From NCBI RefSeq assembly GCF_014651895.1, contig NZ_BMXT01000001.1, positions 1,612,001 through 1,676,000 of the forward strand: DNA of 64,000 nt. Direction: 5' to 3'. Shown piece after piece: positions 28,149-37,141 of this stretch; the first letter of the stretch is position 1, and each line of letters begins with the position of its first letter. Position numbers and translations under genes: made by a program. This stretch comes from Rhodanobacter panaciterrae (GTDB lineage: Bacteria; Pseudomonadota; Gammaproteobacteria; Xanthomonadales; Rhodanobacteraceae). Below the pieces are notes generated by a model that was not told where the DNA came from, made no database searches, and saw only the letters and a program-made list of their open reading frames with translations.

Positions 28149-28359
28149 GTGCATGGGCCTGAAGTCATGTATTCGGCAAATCCGTTGCACCGGTTGACGT
28201 TTGCATCGCGTGTGCCGAGATAGCCATGCAGGCCTGATGGTCGTTTGCCTGCGGCGATCAGCTGACCTTGCGCGCAAGTAGCCCAACTGGAATGACTGCA
28301 GTCGACCCGCGCTACCTTTCAGCGGAACGATGAATCGGCGACACGACGCGGGCGATTCG

Positions 28360-29613
28360 TCACTCTGTGCGAATCGCGACCACCGGCGGCACCTTGGCGG
28401 CATAGCGTGCCGGTCCCCATACGGCCAGTTGACCGAGCAGCCACAGCAGCAGCGCTCCAAGGAGTGGCACGTAAAGCGGCATGTGTGGCAGCGGATAGAA
28501 GACCTTCATCAGGCCGAGATTCGCCAGCACCGCAAGCATGATCCCGAGCACGATGCCGCCGCCGACGATCAGAAAATTCTCGGCATGGAAGTAACGCAGG
28601 ATGTCGCCCGTCGTGGCGCCAAGCGAACGGCGGATGCCGATCTGCTTGCGTCGCTGGCTGACCCAGAAACTGCTCAAGCCCACGATGCCACCTGCCGTCG
28701 CCAGCAGCAGCAATCCGCTGACGATGCTCATCAGCATGGCCAGGCTCTGATCGGTGGCATAGGCACGTTCACGTGCCTGGGCCATGGTAACGACGCCGTG
28801 TTTGGGATCGAGGACGCGCACGCCACCACGCGCCTGCAGCGCCTTCAGTGCGGCGGCAATCACCGGCTTCATGTCGGCAGCGTCGGCACGCAGCAGATAC
28901 CACACACCATCGGGGTCGACGTAATGCGCGGGGACCAGCACGCTATCGCCATCGGAGGACCGGGTTATGCTGATGGACCCCTGCAGGCTGGCGAGAATAC
29001 CCACGATGCGGGTAGGCCCACCTGGGAAGTAAACCGTCTTGCCCAAGGCTGATTCATCGGGAAACAGCTTGTCGGCCAGGCTGCGCGTGATGATGATGCC
29101 AGGCGGGGAAATCTTGTCGTTGGGGCCGAAGGTGGTGATTTCATCCGGTCGAAAATTGCGTCCTGCCACCAGCGATATGCCCAGCGTATTGATCGTGTGC
29201 TCGTCGGCCGCATAGATCATGGCGAAAGGCCCGCGCGCCTTCTGGTCCGGCTTGAGCTTCGGCCTTACGGATATGTAGCTGCCATCGCCTGCCAGTGGAT
29301 ACCCGTAACTGGAAAATGCATCGCGCACGCCCGGCACGCGCCGCAGGGTATCGAGGTCAGTACGGATGTTCGCGTCGATCTGGGTGGCATTCTGACCGAT
29401 CGTCCAGCCGTTGTGGATAACGAAGAGATGGGCTTCGTCCGTCCCGGTAGGGCGGGACAGATGGACGATACGCGTGGCCACGATAAACAGAGCGTTGGAT
29501 GTCACCGCCAGCGTCAACGCCACCTGCAGCACGATGAGCGCCGTGGCCACCTTGTGTCGCCCCAGTGCCTTGACGATGGGGCGCAGCTGCATGAATGCCT
29601 TGATGAATGCCAT
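28360..29613 (-). CDS. ABC transporter permease (MacB/FtsX type), second of pair
   Basis: 417 residues. One N-terminal span (TALIVLQVALTLAVTSNALF), a large periplasmic MacB_PCD-like domain (~45-280), then three C-terminal spans of the FtsX core (around AMLMSIVSGLLLLATAGGIVGL, FLIVGGGIVLGIMLAVLANL, LGALLLWLLGQLAVW), including QRRKQIGIRRSLGAT and the final PARYAAKVPPVVAIR. Such permeases export peptides, lipids or signals and need an MacB-type ATPase. None is adjacent. It follows the sister permease by 10 bases. Confidence 0.87.
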   Translation of the reverse strand: MAFIKAFMQLRPIVKALGRHKVATALIVLQVALTLAVTSNALFIVATRIVHLSRPTGTDEAHLFVIHNGWTIGQNATQIDANIRTDLDTLRRVPGVRDAFSSYGYPLAGDGSYISVRPKLKPDQKARGPFAMIYAADEHTINTLGISLVAGRNFRPDEITTFGPNDKISPPGIIITRSLADKLFPDESALGKTVYFPGGPTRIVGILASLQGSISITRSSDGDSVLVPAHYVDPDGVWYLLRADAADMKPVIAAALKALQARGGVRVLDPKHGVVTMAQARERAYATDQSLAMLMSIVSGLLLLATAGGIVGLSSFWVSQRRKQIGIRRSLGATTGDILRYFHAENFLIVGGGIVLGIMLAVLANLGLMKVFYPLPHMPLYVPLLGALLLWLLGQLAVWGPARYAAKVPPVVAIRTE

Positions 29614-29623
29614 GGCGGAAACC

Positions 29624-30952
29624 TCAGCTGTTGATCTTGATTTGCCAGGCAGGCTGGGTTTGCGCCGCCCGCCATGTGGGGTACAGGGCGGAAACCACCG
29701 TGGCGGCCACTGCCAGCAGCACGGTCAATGCAATCAGGGAGGCGTCTGCGTGCACCAGGCGTGCAATCTTTGGCTCGAAAAGCCCCCCGGCGCCCCACAC
29801 ACCAAACAGTGTCAGTGCCACACCGACCAAGCCGCCGACGAAGCCCATGGTGGCCCCTTCGATCAGGAACTGCCGGTAGATGGCTGCTCGCGATGCGCCA
29901 AGTGCACGACGAATGCCGATCTCCGGTGCCCGCCGCATGAAGCGGGCGAGCATGAGTCCGATGACGTTGACCAGCACAATCAGCAGAAAGCTGCCAGAGA
30001 CCAGCATGGACAAGCTTGATGCCCGGGGAGTGACATCCTGAAACGCCATCCAGTCCATTAGATTGCGCAGGCGAATGTTGGGCGCCCATGAGAAACGTCC
30101 GAGGCGCTGCTGCTGACCAGCATAGTTGTGCAGGAACTCGCGGTAGCGATCCACCTCGGCTGGCGTTGCAAGCTCTACCCAGGCATCGATCCAGGCACAT
30201 TCACTGGTCAGGCGGGCATCCCACCGAGACGTATCGTAAACCCCTGACTCTGTAGGGCAACCGTTATAGGTCGTGCTGTCTTTCTTCATGGCGATTCCGC
30301 GGGTGAGCGGGATATAGATATCCCCCGCGTCATCGAACTCGGTGTGGCCATTAGTGCCGAGGTCGAAGAAACGCGGCTTGGGGTTCCAGTCCTCCAGCAC
30401 ACCGGTGATCCTGAATATATGGCCGTCCAGCCGGATTGCTTGCCCCACACTGTCTTGTCCGCCAAACAGCTTGTCGTTCAAGCGCCGACTGATGACCACC
30501 ACGGTGGCGCGCAGCTCATCGTCACTCGCCGCCCATCCACTGCCAAAGCGAAAAGGCACATCGAACATCGCGAAGAAATCGGCGGTTACCGCGTCGCCGC
30601 CAAGCGACATGGCGGGAGTCGATCCATCATCCGATTCCACCTGCCATGCTGCGGGATAGAGCAACGTTTGCCGGCTGGCTTTGTGCGACTGCCACAGCGC
30701 CATCGCATCGGTGTAACTCAACGTGGGGGGTGGTTCGCCCTGCCAAGTGTAGGACGGACCAAAATTATCGATCTGCGGCACGTAAAGCCGGGAAGACTTG
30801 GCGGGGAGCGGGTCGCTCGTGGTCGCACGGAACACGGCATAGCTCACCATGCAGGCCGACACTCCGAACGCCAGCAGCACGATCACCAGCGCGGTCAAAG
30901 CCTTGCTTCGTGCGCTGCTTCGCAACGCCAGCGCAACGTAATAGCCCCACAT
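29624..30952 (-). CDS. ABC transporter permease (MacB/FtsX type), first of pair
   Basis: 442 residues from the ATG at 30952 (AGGGGGCGTT upstream); the frame extends to 31042 without support. The N-terminus MWGYYVALALRSSARSKALT leads into one span, then a periplasmic domain (~50-310) with several aromatic-rich loops, then the FtsX core with FMRRAPEIGIRRALGASRAAIY and a C-terminus PTWRAAQTQPAWQIKINS. It is the same type as the next permease, so the two probably form a heterodimer. The ATPase and any HlyD-like adaptor must be encoded elsewhere. Divergent from the cyclophilin gene. Confidence 0.87.
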   Translation of the reverse strand: MWGYYVALALRSSARSKALTALVIVLLAFGVSACMVSYAVFRATTSDPLPAKSSRLYVPQIDNFGPSYTWQGEPPPTLSYTDAMALWQSHKASRQTLLYPAAWQVESDDGSTPAMSLGGDAVTADFFAMFDVPFRFGSGWAASDDELRATVVVISRRLNDKLFGGQDSVGQAIRLDGHIFRITGVLEDWNPKPRFFDLGTNGHTEFDDAGDIYIPLTRGIAMKKDSTTYNGCPTESGVYDTSRWDARLTSECAWIDAWVELATPAEVDRYREFLHNYAGQQQRLGRFSWAPNIRLRNLMDWMAFQDVTPRASSLSMLVSGSFLLIVLVNVIGLMLARFMRRAPEIGIRRALGASRAAIYRQFLIEGATMGFVGGLVGVALTLFGVWGAGGLFEPKIARLVHADASLIALTVLLAVAATVVSALYPTWRAAQTQPAWQIKINS

Positions 30953-31087
30953 AACGCCCCCTGTGACGTCTTTCGATAATCGGCAGTGCCTGACTCGCCG
31001 ATCCAAAGAATTGCACACTTTGGTGCCATGCCCACGCGGCACCTGCTAAGTTGCGTCCTTGCCATTCCGTTGCCGCAGGGGAACCTC

Positions 31088-32038
31088 ATGCTTCGCCGCC
31101 ATCTCATCGCCGCACTCGCGCTGACCAGCACCCTGCTGGCGCTCCCCACCATCGCCGCCGAGCAGAGCAAGCCCACGCCGACCGCGAAGGAATTGCTGGC
31201 CAAGTCCACATCGGCCGAGTGGCGCACACCCGATCCGCAGAACCTGATCTTCATGCAGCTGCCGACCGGCCGCGTGGTGATCGAGCTGGCGCCGGACTTC
31301 ACTCCGCTGCACGCGGCGAACATCCGCACCCTGGTGCGCCAGCACTACTTCGACGGGCTGGCGATCATCCGGGTGCAGGACAACTTCGTCACCCAGTGGG
31401 GCGACCCGAACGACGATGACAACGGCGACAAGAGCAAGATTCGTCCGCTGGGCAAGGCCAGCAAGACGCTGCCGCCGGAGTTCACCCGCCCGATCGATCC
31501 GAAACTGGCGTGGACCGCGCTGCCGGATGGCGACGTGTACGCACCCGAAGTCGGTTTCTCCGAAGGCTTCCCGGCCGCACGCGATCCGGCCAGCGGGCAG
31601 GAGTGGCTGACTCACTGCTATGGCGCCGTCGGCGTGGCGCGCGACGTTGCTCCAGAGACTGGCAACGGCAGTTCGCTGTACGCGGTAATCGGCCAGGCGC
31701 CGCGCCGGCTGGATCGCAATCTCGCGATCGCCGGCCGCGTGCTGGAAGGCATGCCGCTGCTGTCCGGCCTGCCGCGCGGTGCCGAGCCGATGGGCTTCTA
31801 CACCAAACCGGCGCAGCGCATCACCATTGGGTCGGTCCGGCTTGCCGCCGATATCCCGGCCAAGGATCGTCCGGCGCTGGAAGTGCTGCGCACCGACAGT
31901 CCCACCTTTGCGGCGCTGATCGAGGCCAAACGCAATGGCCACAACGCGTTCTATGCCTTGCCGGCCGGCAAGGTCGACCTGTGCAGCATCGACGTGCCGG
32001 TACGCGAGCCGACACCGGCGGCCAAGGCCGCGCACTGA
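31088..32038 (+). CDS. secreted cyclophilin-type peptidyl-prolyl isomerase
   Basis: 316 residues from the ATG at 31088. Signal peptide MLRRHLIAALALTSTLLALP then TIAAEQ. The cyclophilin core starts near residue 55: VVIELAPDFTPLHAANIRTLVRQHYFDGLAIIRVQDNFVTQWGDP shows the usual order of strands and the F/Q positions of the active site. The C-terminal ~100 residues after GRVLEGMPLLSGLPRG are longer than in minimal cyclophilins. A periplasmic folding catalyst is inferred. Divergent from the ABC permeases with 135 bases between the starts. Confidence 0.88.
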   Translation: MLRRHLIAALALTSTLLALPTIAAEQSKPTPTAKELLAKSTSAEWRTPDPQNLIFMQLPTGRVVIELAPDFTPLHAANIRTLVRQHYFDGLAIIRVQDNFVTQWGDPNDDDNGDKSKIRPLGKASKTLPPEFTRPIDPKLAWTALPDGDVYAPEVGFSEGFPAARDPASGQEWLTHCYGAVGVARDVAPETGNGSSLYAVIGQAPRRLDRNLAIAGRVLEGMPLLSGLPRGAEPMGFYTKPAQRITIGSVRLAADIPAKDRPALEVLRTDSPTFAALIEAKRNGHNAFYALPAGKVDLCSIDVPVREPTPAAKAAH

Positions 32039-32120
32039 TGTCCGCAGGTAGCCGGCAAACATTCTGTTCAGCCGCGTCGGTTACCTTGCCAATCATGTGG
32101 TCCACTGCGGAAATCGTGGC

Positions 32121-32714
32121 ATGGCGTTGAACGACACCCTGAGCTTTCTGCGTGCGTGGCTGCGCGATCCGCGAGGGATCGGCGCGGTCACGCCATCCGG
32201 GGCTGCGCTGGCCCGGCTGATGACCGCCCACGTCAGCCAGCTGGATGGCCCGGTGATCGAACTGGGACCCGGCACCGGTGCGCTGACCCGTGCGCTGCTG
32301 GCACGCGGCGTGCCACCGCACCGGCTCGCACTGATCGAAGCCGATCCGCATTTCGCCGACGCACTGGCCAAGCGCTATCCGAACGCCACCATCTTGCGCA
32401 TGGATGCTGCGCAGCTTGGAGAGACCGAGTCATTGTTCGGCGAAGAGCGTGCCTGCGCCGTGGTCAGCGGCCTGCCGCTGCTGTCGATGCCAGCCAGTCA
32501 GGTCGAAGCAATCGTGCAAGGCGTGTTCGAGCGCCAGCTGCGCAGCGACGGCATGTTCTACCAGTTCACCTACGGCCCGCGCTGCCCGTTGCCGGCCGCC
32601 CTGCTCAAGCGCCTGAACCTGCAGGCGCAACGTGTCGGCAGCGCCCTGCTGAACCTGCCACCCGCCGCGGTTTACCGGATCAGCCGACGCGCGGGCGTCC
32701 AGGTCGCTGCCTGA
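32121..32714 (+). CDS. PmtA-like phospholipid N-methyltransferase
   Basis: 197 residues from the ATG at 32121 (MALNDTLSFLRAWLRDPRG). The SAM motif I is VIELGPGTGALTRALL, the acidic end of strand 2 is IEADPHF, and VVSGLPLLSMPA is the motif-IV loop in the PmtA/rRNA dimethylase-like group. The segment KPxxIGAVTPSG-like (PRGIGAVTPSGAALARLM) at the N-terminus is typical of PmtA proteins, which make phosphatidylcholine from phosphatidylethanolamine. The lipid substrate is inferred; psd at the other end of the window supplies PE. A 20-bp palindrome starts at its stop codon. Confidence 0.78.
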   Translation: MALNDTLSFLRAWLRDPRGIGAVTPSGAALARLMTAHVSQLDGPVIELGPGTGALTRALLARGVPPHRLALIEADPHFADALAKRYPNATILRMDAAQLGETESLFGEERACAVVSGLPLLSMPASQVEAIVQGVFERQLRSDGMFYQFTYGPRCPLPAALLKRLNLQAQRVGSALLNLPPAAVYRISRRAGVQVAA

Positions 32715-32730
32715 CGCAGATCTGCGTCAG
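32711..32730. repeat. perfect 20-bp palindrome at the methyltransferase stop codon
   Basis: CTGACGCAGATCTGCGTCAG is identical on both strands and includes the TGA stop. No T-run follows. It may form a hairpin at the mRNA end or be a protein-binding site. Confidence 0.5.
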
Positions 32731-32901
32731 CGCACCATGCCGTTGGCCAGCGAATCTGCTCGCATGTGTCTCCGCAGCGTGAATCACGGCTGAGCGCACA
32801 CCCCGTTGCATACATAACTTTCCCACGCGCTCCGCTATCTCTTGAGCCCTGTCTCCCGGAATGCGTCAAGTTTCGGGCCACTCGTCGAACCAGGAGCAAG
32901 G

Positions 32902-35085
32902 ATGAAGCGCAGCCGAAAAATCGCGAGCTGGATCGCAGGCGTGCTGCTGACGCTGATTGTGGTGCTGCTGATCGTGATCGCCACGTTCGACTGGAACCGC
33001 ATGAAGCCGTTCATCAGCGACAAGGTGAGCCAGGCTATCGGCCGCCCGTTTGCGATCAACGGCGACCTCAGCGTGGACTGGCAGCGTGACCGGACCAGCA
33101 GCTGGCTCGGCTCGCTGCTGCCATGGCCGGAATTCACTGCGAAACAGATCACCATCGGCAACCCCGACTGGGCCGCGCAGCCGCAGTTCGCCCAGCTCGA
33201 TGCGCTGCAATTCCGCCTTTCGCCGCTGGCGCTGCTGGCCCATCGCATCGAAGTGCCTACGCTGCAGCTCGTGCACCCGACCATCGACCTGGAGCGCGAC
33301 AAGCAGTCGCGCGCCACCTGGGACTTCGTGCTGCCGCAAAGTACCGAGCCTTCCGCATGGTCGTTGGCGCTGGGCCGGATCGGCTTCGATCGTGGCCAGA
33401 TCACGCTGGATGATGCGGCCAGCGCAGTGAAGCTGCAGGTGACGGTGGAGCCGCTGCAAGGCGCCATTCCTTACGACCAGATCGTGGCACAGCAGTCGAG
33501 CGATGCGCGCGAGCAGGCCGGCAAGTCGGCTGGCGCCGGCGCCAAGAAAGCACTCGACCGTGCCGCCGCCAGCGACAAGACCGCTGCCACGACCACGGTT
33601 GGCAACGCCAAATCCTCGACTGTCTACCTGTTCGGTTGGGAGGCTGCAGGCAGCTACAAGGGCACGCCGATCAAGGGCCATGGAAAAACCGGCGGCGTAC
33701 TCGCCCTGCAGAACACCAGCGATCCGTTTCCGGTGCAGGCCGACATGCAGATCGGCGACAGCCATATTGCCCTGGTCGGCACGCTCACCGATCCGGCGCA
33801 TCTGGGTGCACTCGATGTGCGCTTGTGGTTCTCCGGCTCCAGCATGGCCAAGCTGTATCCGATCACCGGCATCACCCTTCCCGACACGCCGCCGTATGCC
33901 ACCGAAGGCCATCTGCAGGCCGAACTGCATCGCCATGGCAGTCGCTTCAGCTACCAGGATTTCCGCGGCCGCGTCGGCAGCAGCGACCTCGCCGGCAACC
34001 TGCTGTTCGTCACTGGCGGAAAGCGCCCGAAATTGAGCGGCGACCTGCACTCCCAGCTGCTGCAGTTCGCCGATCTGGCGCCGTTGATCGGTGCCGATTC
34101 GAATGCCGAAAAACAGCAGCGTGGCGACGGCACCTTGCAACCTTCCGACAAGGTGCTGCCGGTGGAGCCGTTCCGCACCGAGCGCTGGAGTGCGATGGAT
34201 GCGGACGTGAACTTCACTGGCGCGCGCATCCTGCACGGCGAGGCGCTGCCGATCGATTCGCTCAGCACGCATCTTGTGATGAACAATGGCGCGCTCTACC
34301 TCGATCCCTTGCGCTTCGGACTGGCGGGCGGCTCGGTGCGCAGCAATATCACGCTCGATGGGAGCCAGACGCCGATGCGCGGTCTGCTGAAACTCGATGC
34401 CCGACATCTCAAACTCAAGCAGCTGTTCCCAACCTTCGGACCGATGGAGACAAGCTTTGGCGAGATCAACGGCGACGTGACGCTCGACGCCCGCGGCAAT
34501 TCGGTCGCCGCCCTGCTCGGCGGTGCCAATGGCGAGCTGAAGCTGCTGATGAACGACGGCGCGATCAGCAGAAACCTGCTGGAGACCGCCGGCCTCAACG
34601 TGGGCAACATCGTCATCGGCAAACTCTTCGGCGACAAGACAGTGAAGATCAACTGCGCCGCCAGCGACATGACCGCCAAGGATGGCCTGTTCGACATGCG
34701 CCTGTTCGTGTTCGACACCGACGACGCCGTGATCAATGTGGACGGCACGGTGAACTTCGCCAACGAGAAACTCGATCTCGACGTGAAACCGCATACCAAG
34801 GGTTTCCGCGTGTTCTCGCTGCGCTCGCCGCTATATGTGCACGGCACGCTGAAAAACCCCGACGTGGGCGTGCACGCCGGCCCACTGCTGGCACGTGGCG
34901 CCGGCATGGTCGCGCTCGGCGTGGTCGCCGCTCCCGCCGCCGCGCTGCTGGCGCTGGTGTCGCCGAGCCATGGCGACAACGGCGACAACACTTGCCGCAC
35001 CGTCCTGCAGCAGCTGCGCAGCACCGACAAGATGATGCCGTCTGCGGGAAAGACCTCGGCATCCAAAAAGCAGGGCAAGAAATAG
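32902..35085 (+). CDS. AsmA-family inner-membrane-anchored protein
   Basis: 727 residues from the ATG at 32902 (CAGGAGCAAG upstream). One N-terminal span, IASWIAGVLLTLIVVLLIVI, then a long periplasmic body. The AsmA domain is recognised by FDWNRMKPFISDKVSQAIGRPFAINGDLSV and by the C-terminal AsmA_2-type region (ARHLKLKQLFPTF, GEINGDVTLDARGNSVAALLGGANG, VFDTDDAVINVDGTVNFANEKLDLDV). An Ala/Lys-rich insertion lies near 205-240. AsmA-like proteins are thought to move phospholipids between membranes. Single gene; a Cys appears near the C-terminus (DNTCRTVLQQL). Confidence 0.9.
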   Translation: MKRSRKIASWIAGVLLTLIVVLLIVIATFDWNRMKPFISDKVSQAIGRPFAINGDLSVDWQRDRTSSWLGSLLPWPEFTAKQITIGNPDWAAQPQFAQLDALQFRLSPLALLAHRIEVPTLQLVHPTIDLERDKQSRATWDFVLPQSTEPSAWSLALGRIGFDRGQITLDDAASAVKLQVTVEPLQGAIPYDQIVAQQSSDAREQAGKSAGAGAKKALDRAAASDKTAATTTVGNAKSSTVYLFGWEAAGSYKGTPIKGHGKTGGVLALQNTSDPFPVQADMQIGDSHIALVGTLTDPAHLGALDVRLWFSGSSMAKLYPITGITLPDTPPYATEGHLQAELHRHGSRFSYQDFRGRVGSSDLAGNLLFVTGGKRPKLSGDLHSQLLQFADLAPLIGADSNAEKQQRGDGTLQPSDKVLPVEPFRTERWSAMDADVNFTGARILHGEALPIDSLSTHLVMNNGALYLDPLRFGLAGGSVRSNITLDGSQTPMRGLLKLDARHLKLKQLFPTFGPMETSFGEINGDVTLDARGNSVAALLGGANGELKLLMNDGAISRNLLETAGLNVGNIVIGKLFGDKTVKINCAASDMTAKDGLFDMRLFVFDTDDAVINVDGTVNFANEKLDLDVKPHTKGFRVFSLRSPLYVHGTLKNPDVGVHAGPLLARGAGMVALGVVAAPAAALLALVSPSHGDNGDNTCRTVLQQLRSTDKMMPSAGKTSASKKQGKK

Positions 35086-35172
35086 ATCAGCCGAACGCGT
35101 GTCGATGAAAGTGATGGGCGGAGCGGGCAGGCCGCGCCTAGAATGCGGCTCCCCTCTTTCTGTGAAAGCTCC

Positions 35173-36102
35173 ATGCAACCCGTCAATCAGGCCCGCCTGC
35201 AGATCCACTTCTGCGTGCTGCTATGGGGCTTCACCGCGATCCTCGGCAAGCTGATCACGCTGCCGGCGTTGCCGCTGGTGTGGTGGCGCATGTTGCTGGT
35301 GGTGGTCGCGTTGCTGCTGATGCTGAAAGTCTGGCGCGGCTTGCGCGCGATGCCGGCCCGACTGATCTGGGCGTATGCCGGCATCGGCGTGCTGGTGTCG
35401 TTGCACTGGCTCACTTTCTACTCGGCGATCAAGTTGTCCAACGCCTCGGTCGGTGCCACCTGCATTGCGCTGGGACCGGTGTTCCTGGCGTTCATCGAGC
35501 CGTGGATCGCCAAGCGCAAGTTCGATCCGCGTGAGCTGATGATCGGCGTGGCCGTGGTACCGGGTGTGATGATGGTGGTCGGCGGCGTGCCGCATGACAT
35601 GCGCCTGGGCATTGCGGTGGGTGTGCTGTCGGCGCTGTTCGTGGCGCTGTTCGGCTCGCTCAACAAGCGGCTGGTCGAGCACGGTGATCCGCTCACGGTG
35701 ACCGGCATCGAACTGGGCACCGGCACGATCTTTCTCACCGCGCTGGCACCACTGCTGCCGCACACCGGCCCGGCCTTCATGCTGCCGAATCTGCACGATG
35801 CGCTGCTGCTGCTGGCGCTGTCGTTCGGTTGCACGTTGCTGCCGTTCACGCTGGCGCTGGTCGCGCTGCGCCACATGAGCGCGTTCGGCACGCAGATGGT
35901 GACGAACCTGGAGCCGGTCTATGCGATCGTGCTGGCGATCCTGCTGCTGGGCGAACAGCATCAGCTGGATCGCTGGTTCTACGTCGGCGTGGTGGTGATC
36001 CTCGCCGCCGTGTTCGTGCACCCGCTGCTCAATCGTCGGCAGCGCAGCACGAAGCAACCCGAACTGCTGGGCACCAGCGAAAGTCACAGCATGGTCGACT
36101 GA
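35173..36102 (+). CDS. EamA/DMT-family transporter
   Basis: 309 residues from the ATG at 35173, with ten hydrophobic spans in two EamA repeats. The first repeat includes LWGFTAILGKLITLPALPLVWWR and YSAIKLSNASVGATCIALGPVFLA; the second includes LGTGTIFLTALAPLL and ALRHMSAFGTQMVTNLEPVYAIVLAILLLGEQ, the characteristic end of the second EamA domain. Members are drug/metabolite exporters; the substrate is unknown. It ends 8 bases from the facing LysR gene stop. Confidence 0.9.
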   Translation: MQPVNQARLQIHFCVLLWGFTAILGKLITLPALPLVWWRMLLVVVALLLMLKVWRGLRAMPARLIWAYAGIGVLVSLHWLTFYSAIKLSNASVGATCIALGPVFLAFIEPWIAKRKFDPRELMIGVAVVPGVMMVVGGVPHDMRLGIAVGVLSALFVALFGSLNKRLVEHGDPLTVTGIELGTGTIFLTALAPLLPHTGPAFMLPNLHDALLLLALSFGCTLLPFTLALVALRHMSAFGTQMVTNLEPVYAIVLAILLLGEQHQLDRWFYVGVVVILAAVFVHPLLNRRQRSTKQPELLGTSESHSMVD

Positions 36103-36110
36103 CGGATCTG

Positions 36111-37007
36111 TCAGTTGCGAGCGAGTTGCTCGCGCAAATGGTCGATGAAGCTGCGCACTTTCGCTGGCGGCTGTTTGCCGGGATAGACCGCATGGATGCC
36201 GCCTTCGGGCAATCGATACTGCGCCAGCAACGCCACCAGCCGCCCGCTGCGAATGTCTTCCTCGGCCAGATAATCTGGCAGTACGCCCACACCAGCACCA
36301 GCCAGCACCATCGCGCGCACCGCGGCCGCATTGTTCGCCTGTGCCACTTGTCGCATGCGCACGCTGCGCCGCTTGCCGCCACTACTGACGAAGGTCCAGC
36401 GCAAGGGCGTGGCCAGCACCGACATCGCGATCCAGCCATGCGCGGCCAGATCCTCCGGTCGACGCGGCGTGCCGTGTTCTGACAGATACGCCGGCGCGGC
36501 TACCACCAGCTGACGGAAACTGCCCAGTCGAGCGGCGTGCATGCTGGAGTCGCGCAGCCAGCCGAGGCGTATGGCCAGATCGAAGCGCTCGGCGATCAGG
36601 TCGTTGATCCGGTCGCCAATCACCAGATCGACCTGCACTTGCGGGTGCAACTGACAGAAACTCGCCAGCGCCGGCGCCACCACCGCCATGCCGTAATCGG
36701 TCGAAGTGGTGATGCGCAATGTGCCGCTGGGCGTGTCGCGATTGCCACCGACCCGGTCGATCGCCGCCTCGGCATCGGCGAGCAGGCGCATGCAATCGAT
36801 GTGGAAGCTGATGCCGGCCTCGGTCAGCGACATCCGACGCGTACTGCGCAGCAGCAGTGTCACGCCCAGCTCACGCTCCAGCTTCGCCAGATGCTGGCTG
36901 ACCATCGCCTTGGTCAGCCCCAGCTGTTCGGCCGCCGCAGTGAACGAACCGGCACGCACCAAGGCAACGAATACCGCCAGTCGGTTGAGATTGACTTCGC
37001 TTGCCAT
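36111..37007 (-). CDS. LysR-family transcriptional regulator
   Basis: 298 residues from the ATG at 37007; this start keeps the 37014-37038 inverted repeat outside the gene. The HTH is NLNRLAVFVALVRAGSFTAAAEQLGLTKAMVSQHLAKLERELG, the LysR signature. The C-terminal effector domain has LRITTSTDYGMAVVAPALASF and QANNAAAVRAMVLAGAGVGVLPDYLAEEDI. It is divergent from the NAD(P)-binding oxidoreductase gene, the usual target arrangement, and probably activates that gene while repressing itself. Confidence 0.93.
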   Translation of the reverse strand: MASEVNLNRLAVFVALVRAGSFTAAAEQLGLTKAMVSQHLAKLERELGVTLLLRSTRRMSLTEAGISFHIDCMRLLADAEAAIDRVGGNRDTPSGTLRITTSTDYGMAVVAPALASFCQLHPQVQVDLVIGDRINDLIAERFDLAIRLGWLRDSSMHAARLGSFRQLVVAAPAYLSEHGTPRRPEDLAAHGWIAMSVLATPLRWTFVSSGGKRRSVRMRQVAQANNAAAVRAMVLAGAGVGVLPDYLAEEDIRSGRLVALLAQYRLPEGGIHAVYPGKQPPAKVRSFIDHLREQLARN

Positions 37008-37013
37008 GATTCC

Positions 37014-37038
37014 CACTGTCAATTATGGATTTACAGTG
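37014..37038. promoter_or_regulatory. candidate LysR-type operator in the divergent promoter
   Basis: Imperfect inverted repeat CACTGTCAA-N7-TTTACAGTG (8 of 9 arm positions match) directly upstream of the LysR start, in an AT-rich stretch. Position and symmetry suit an autoregulatory LysR site. Confidence 0.5.
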
Positions 37039-37141
37039 AATTATGCATTGAGCGATTTATCAAACCAATGACCAGGCGCATGCTTCCCCCCGTCAGCCGC
37101 CAACCCTCCGTTGCGCGGCACACCTCGACCCGGAGCCATCC

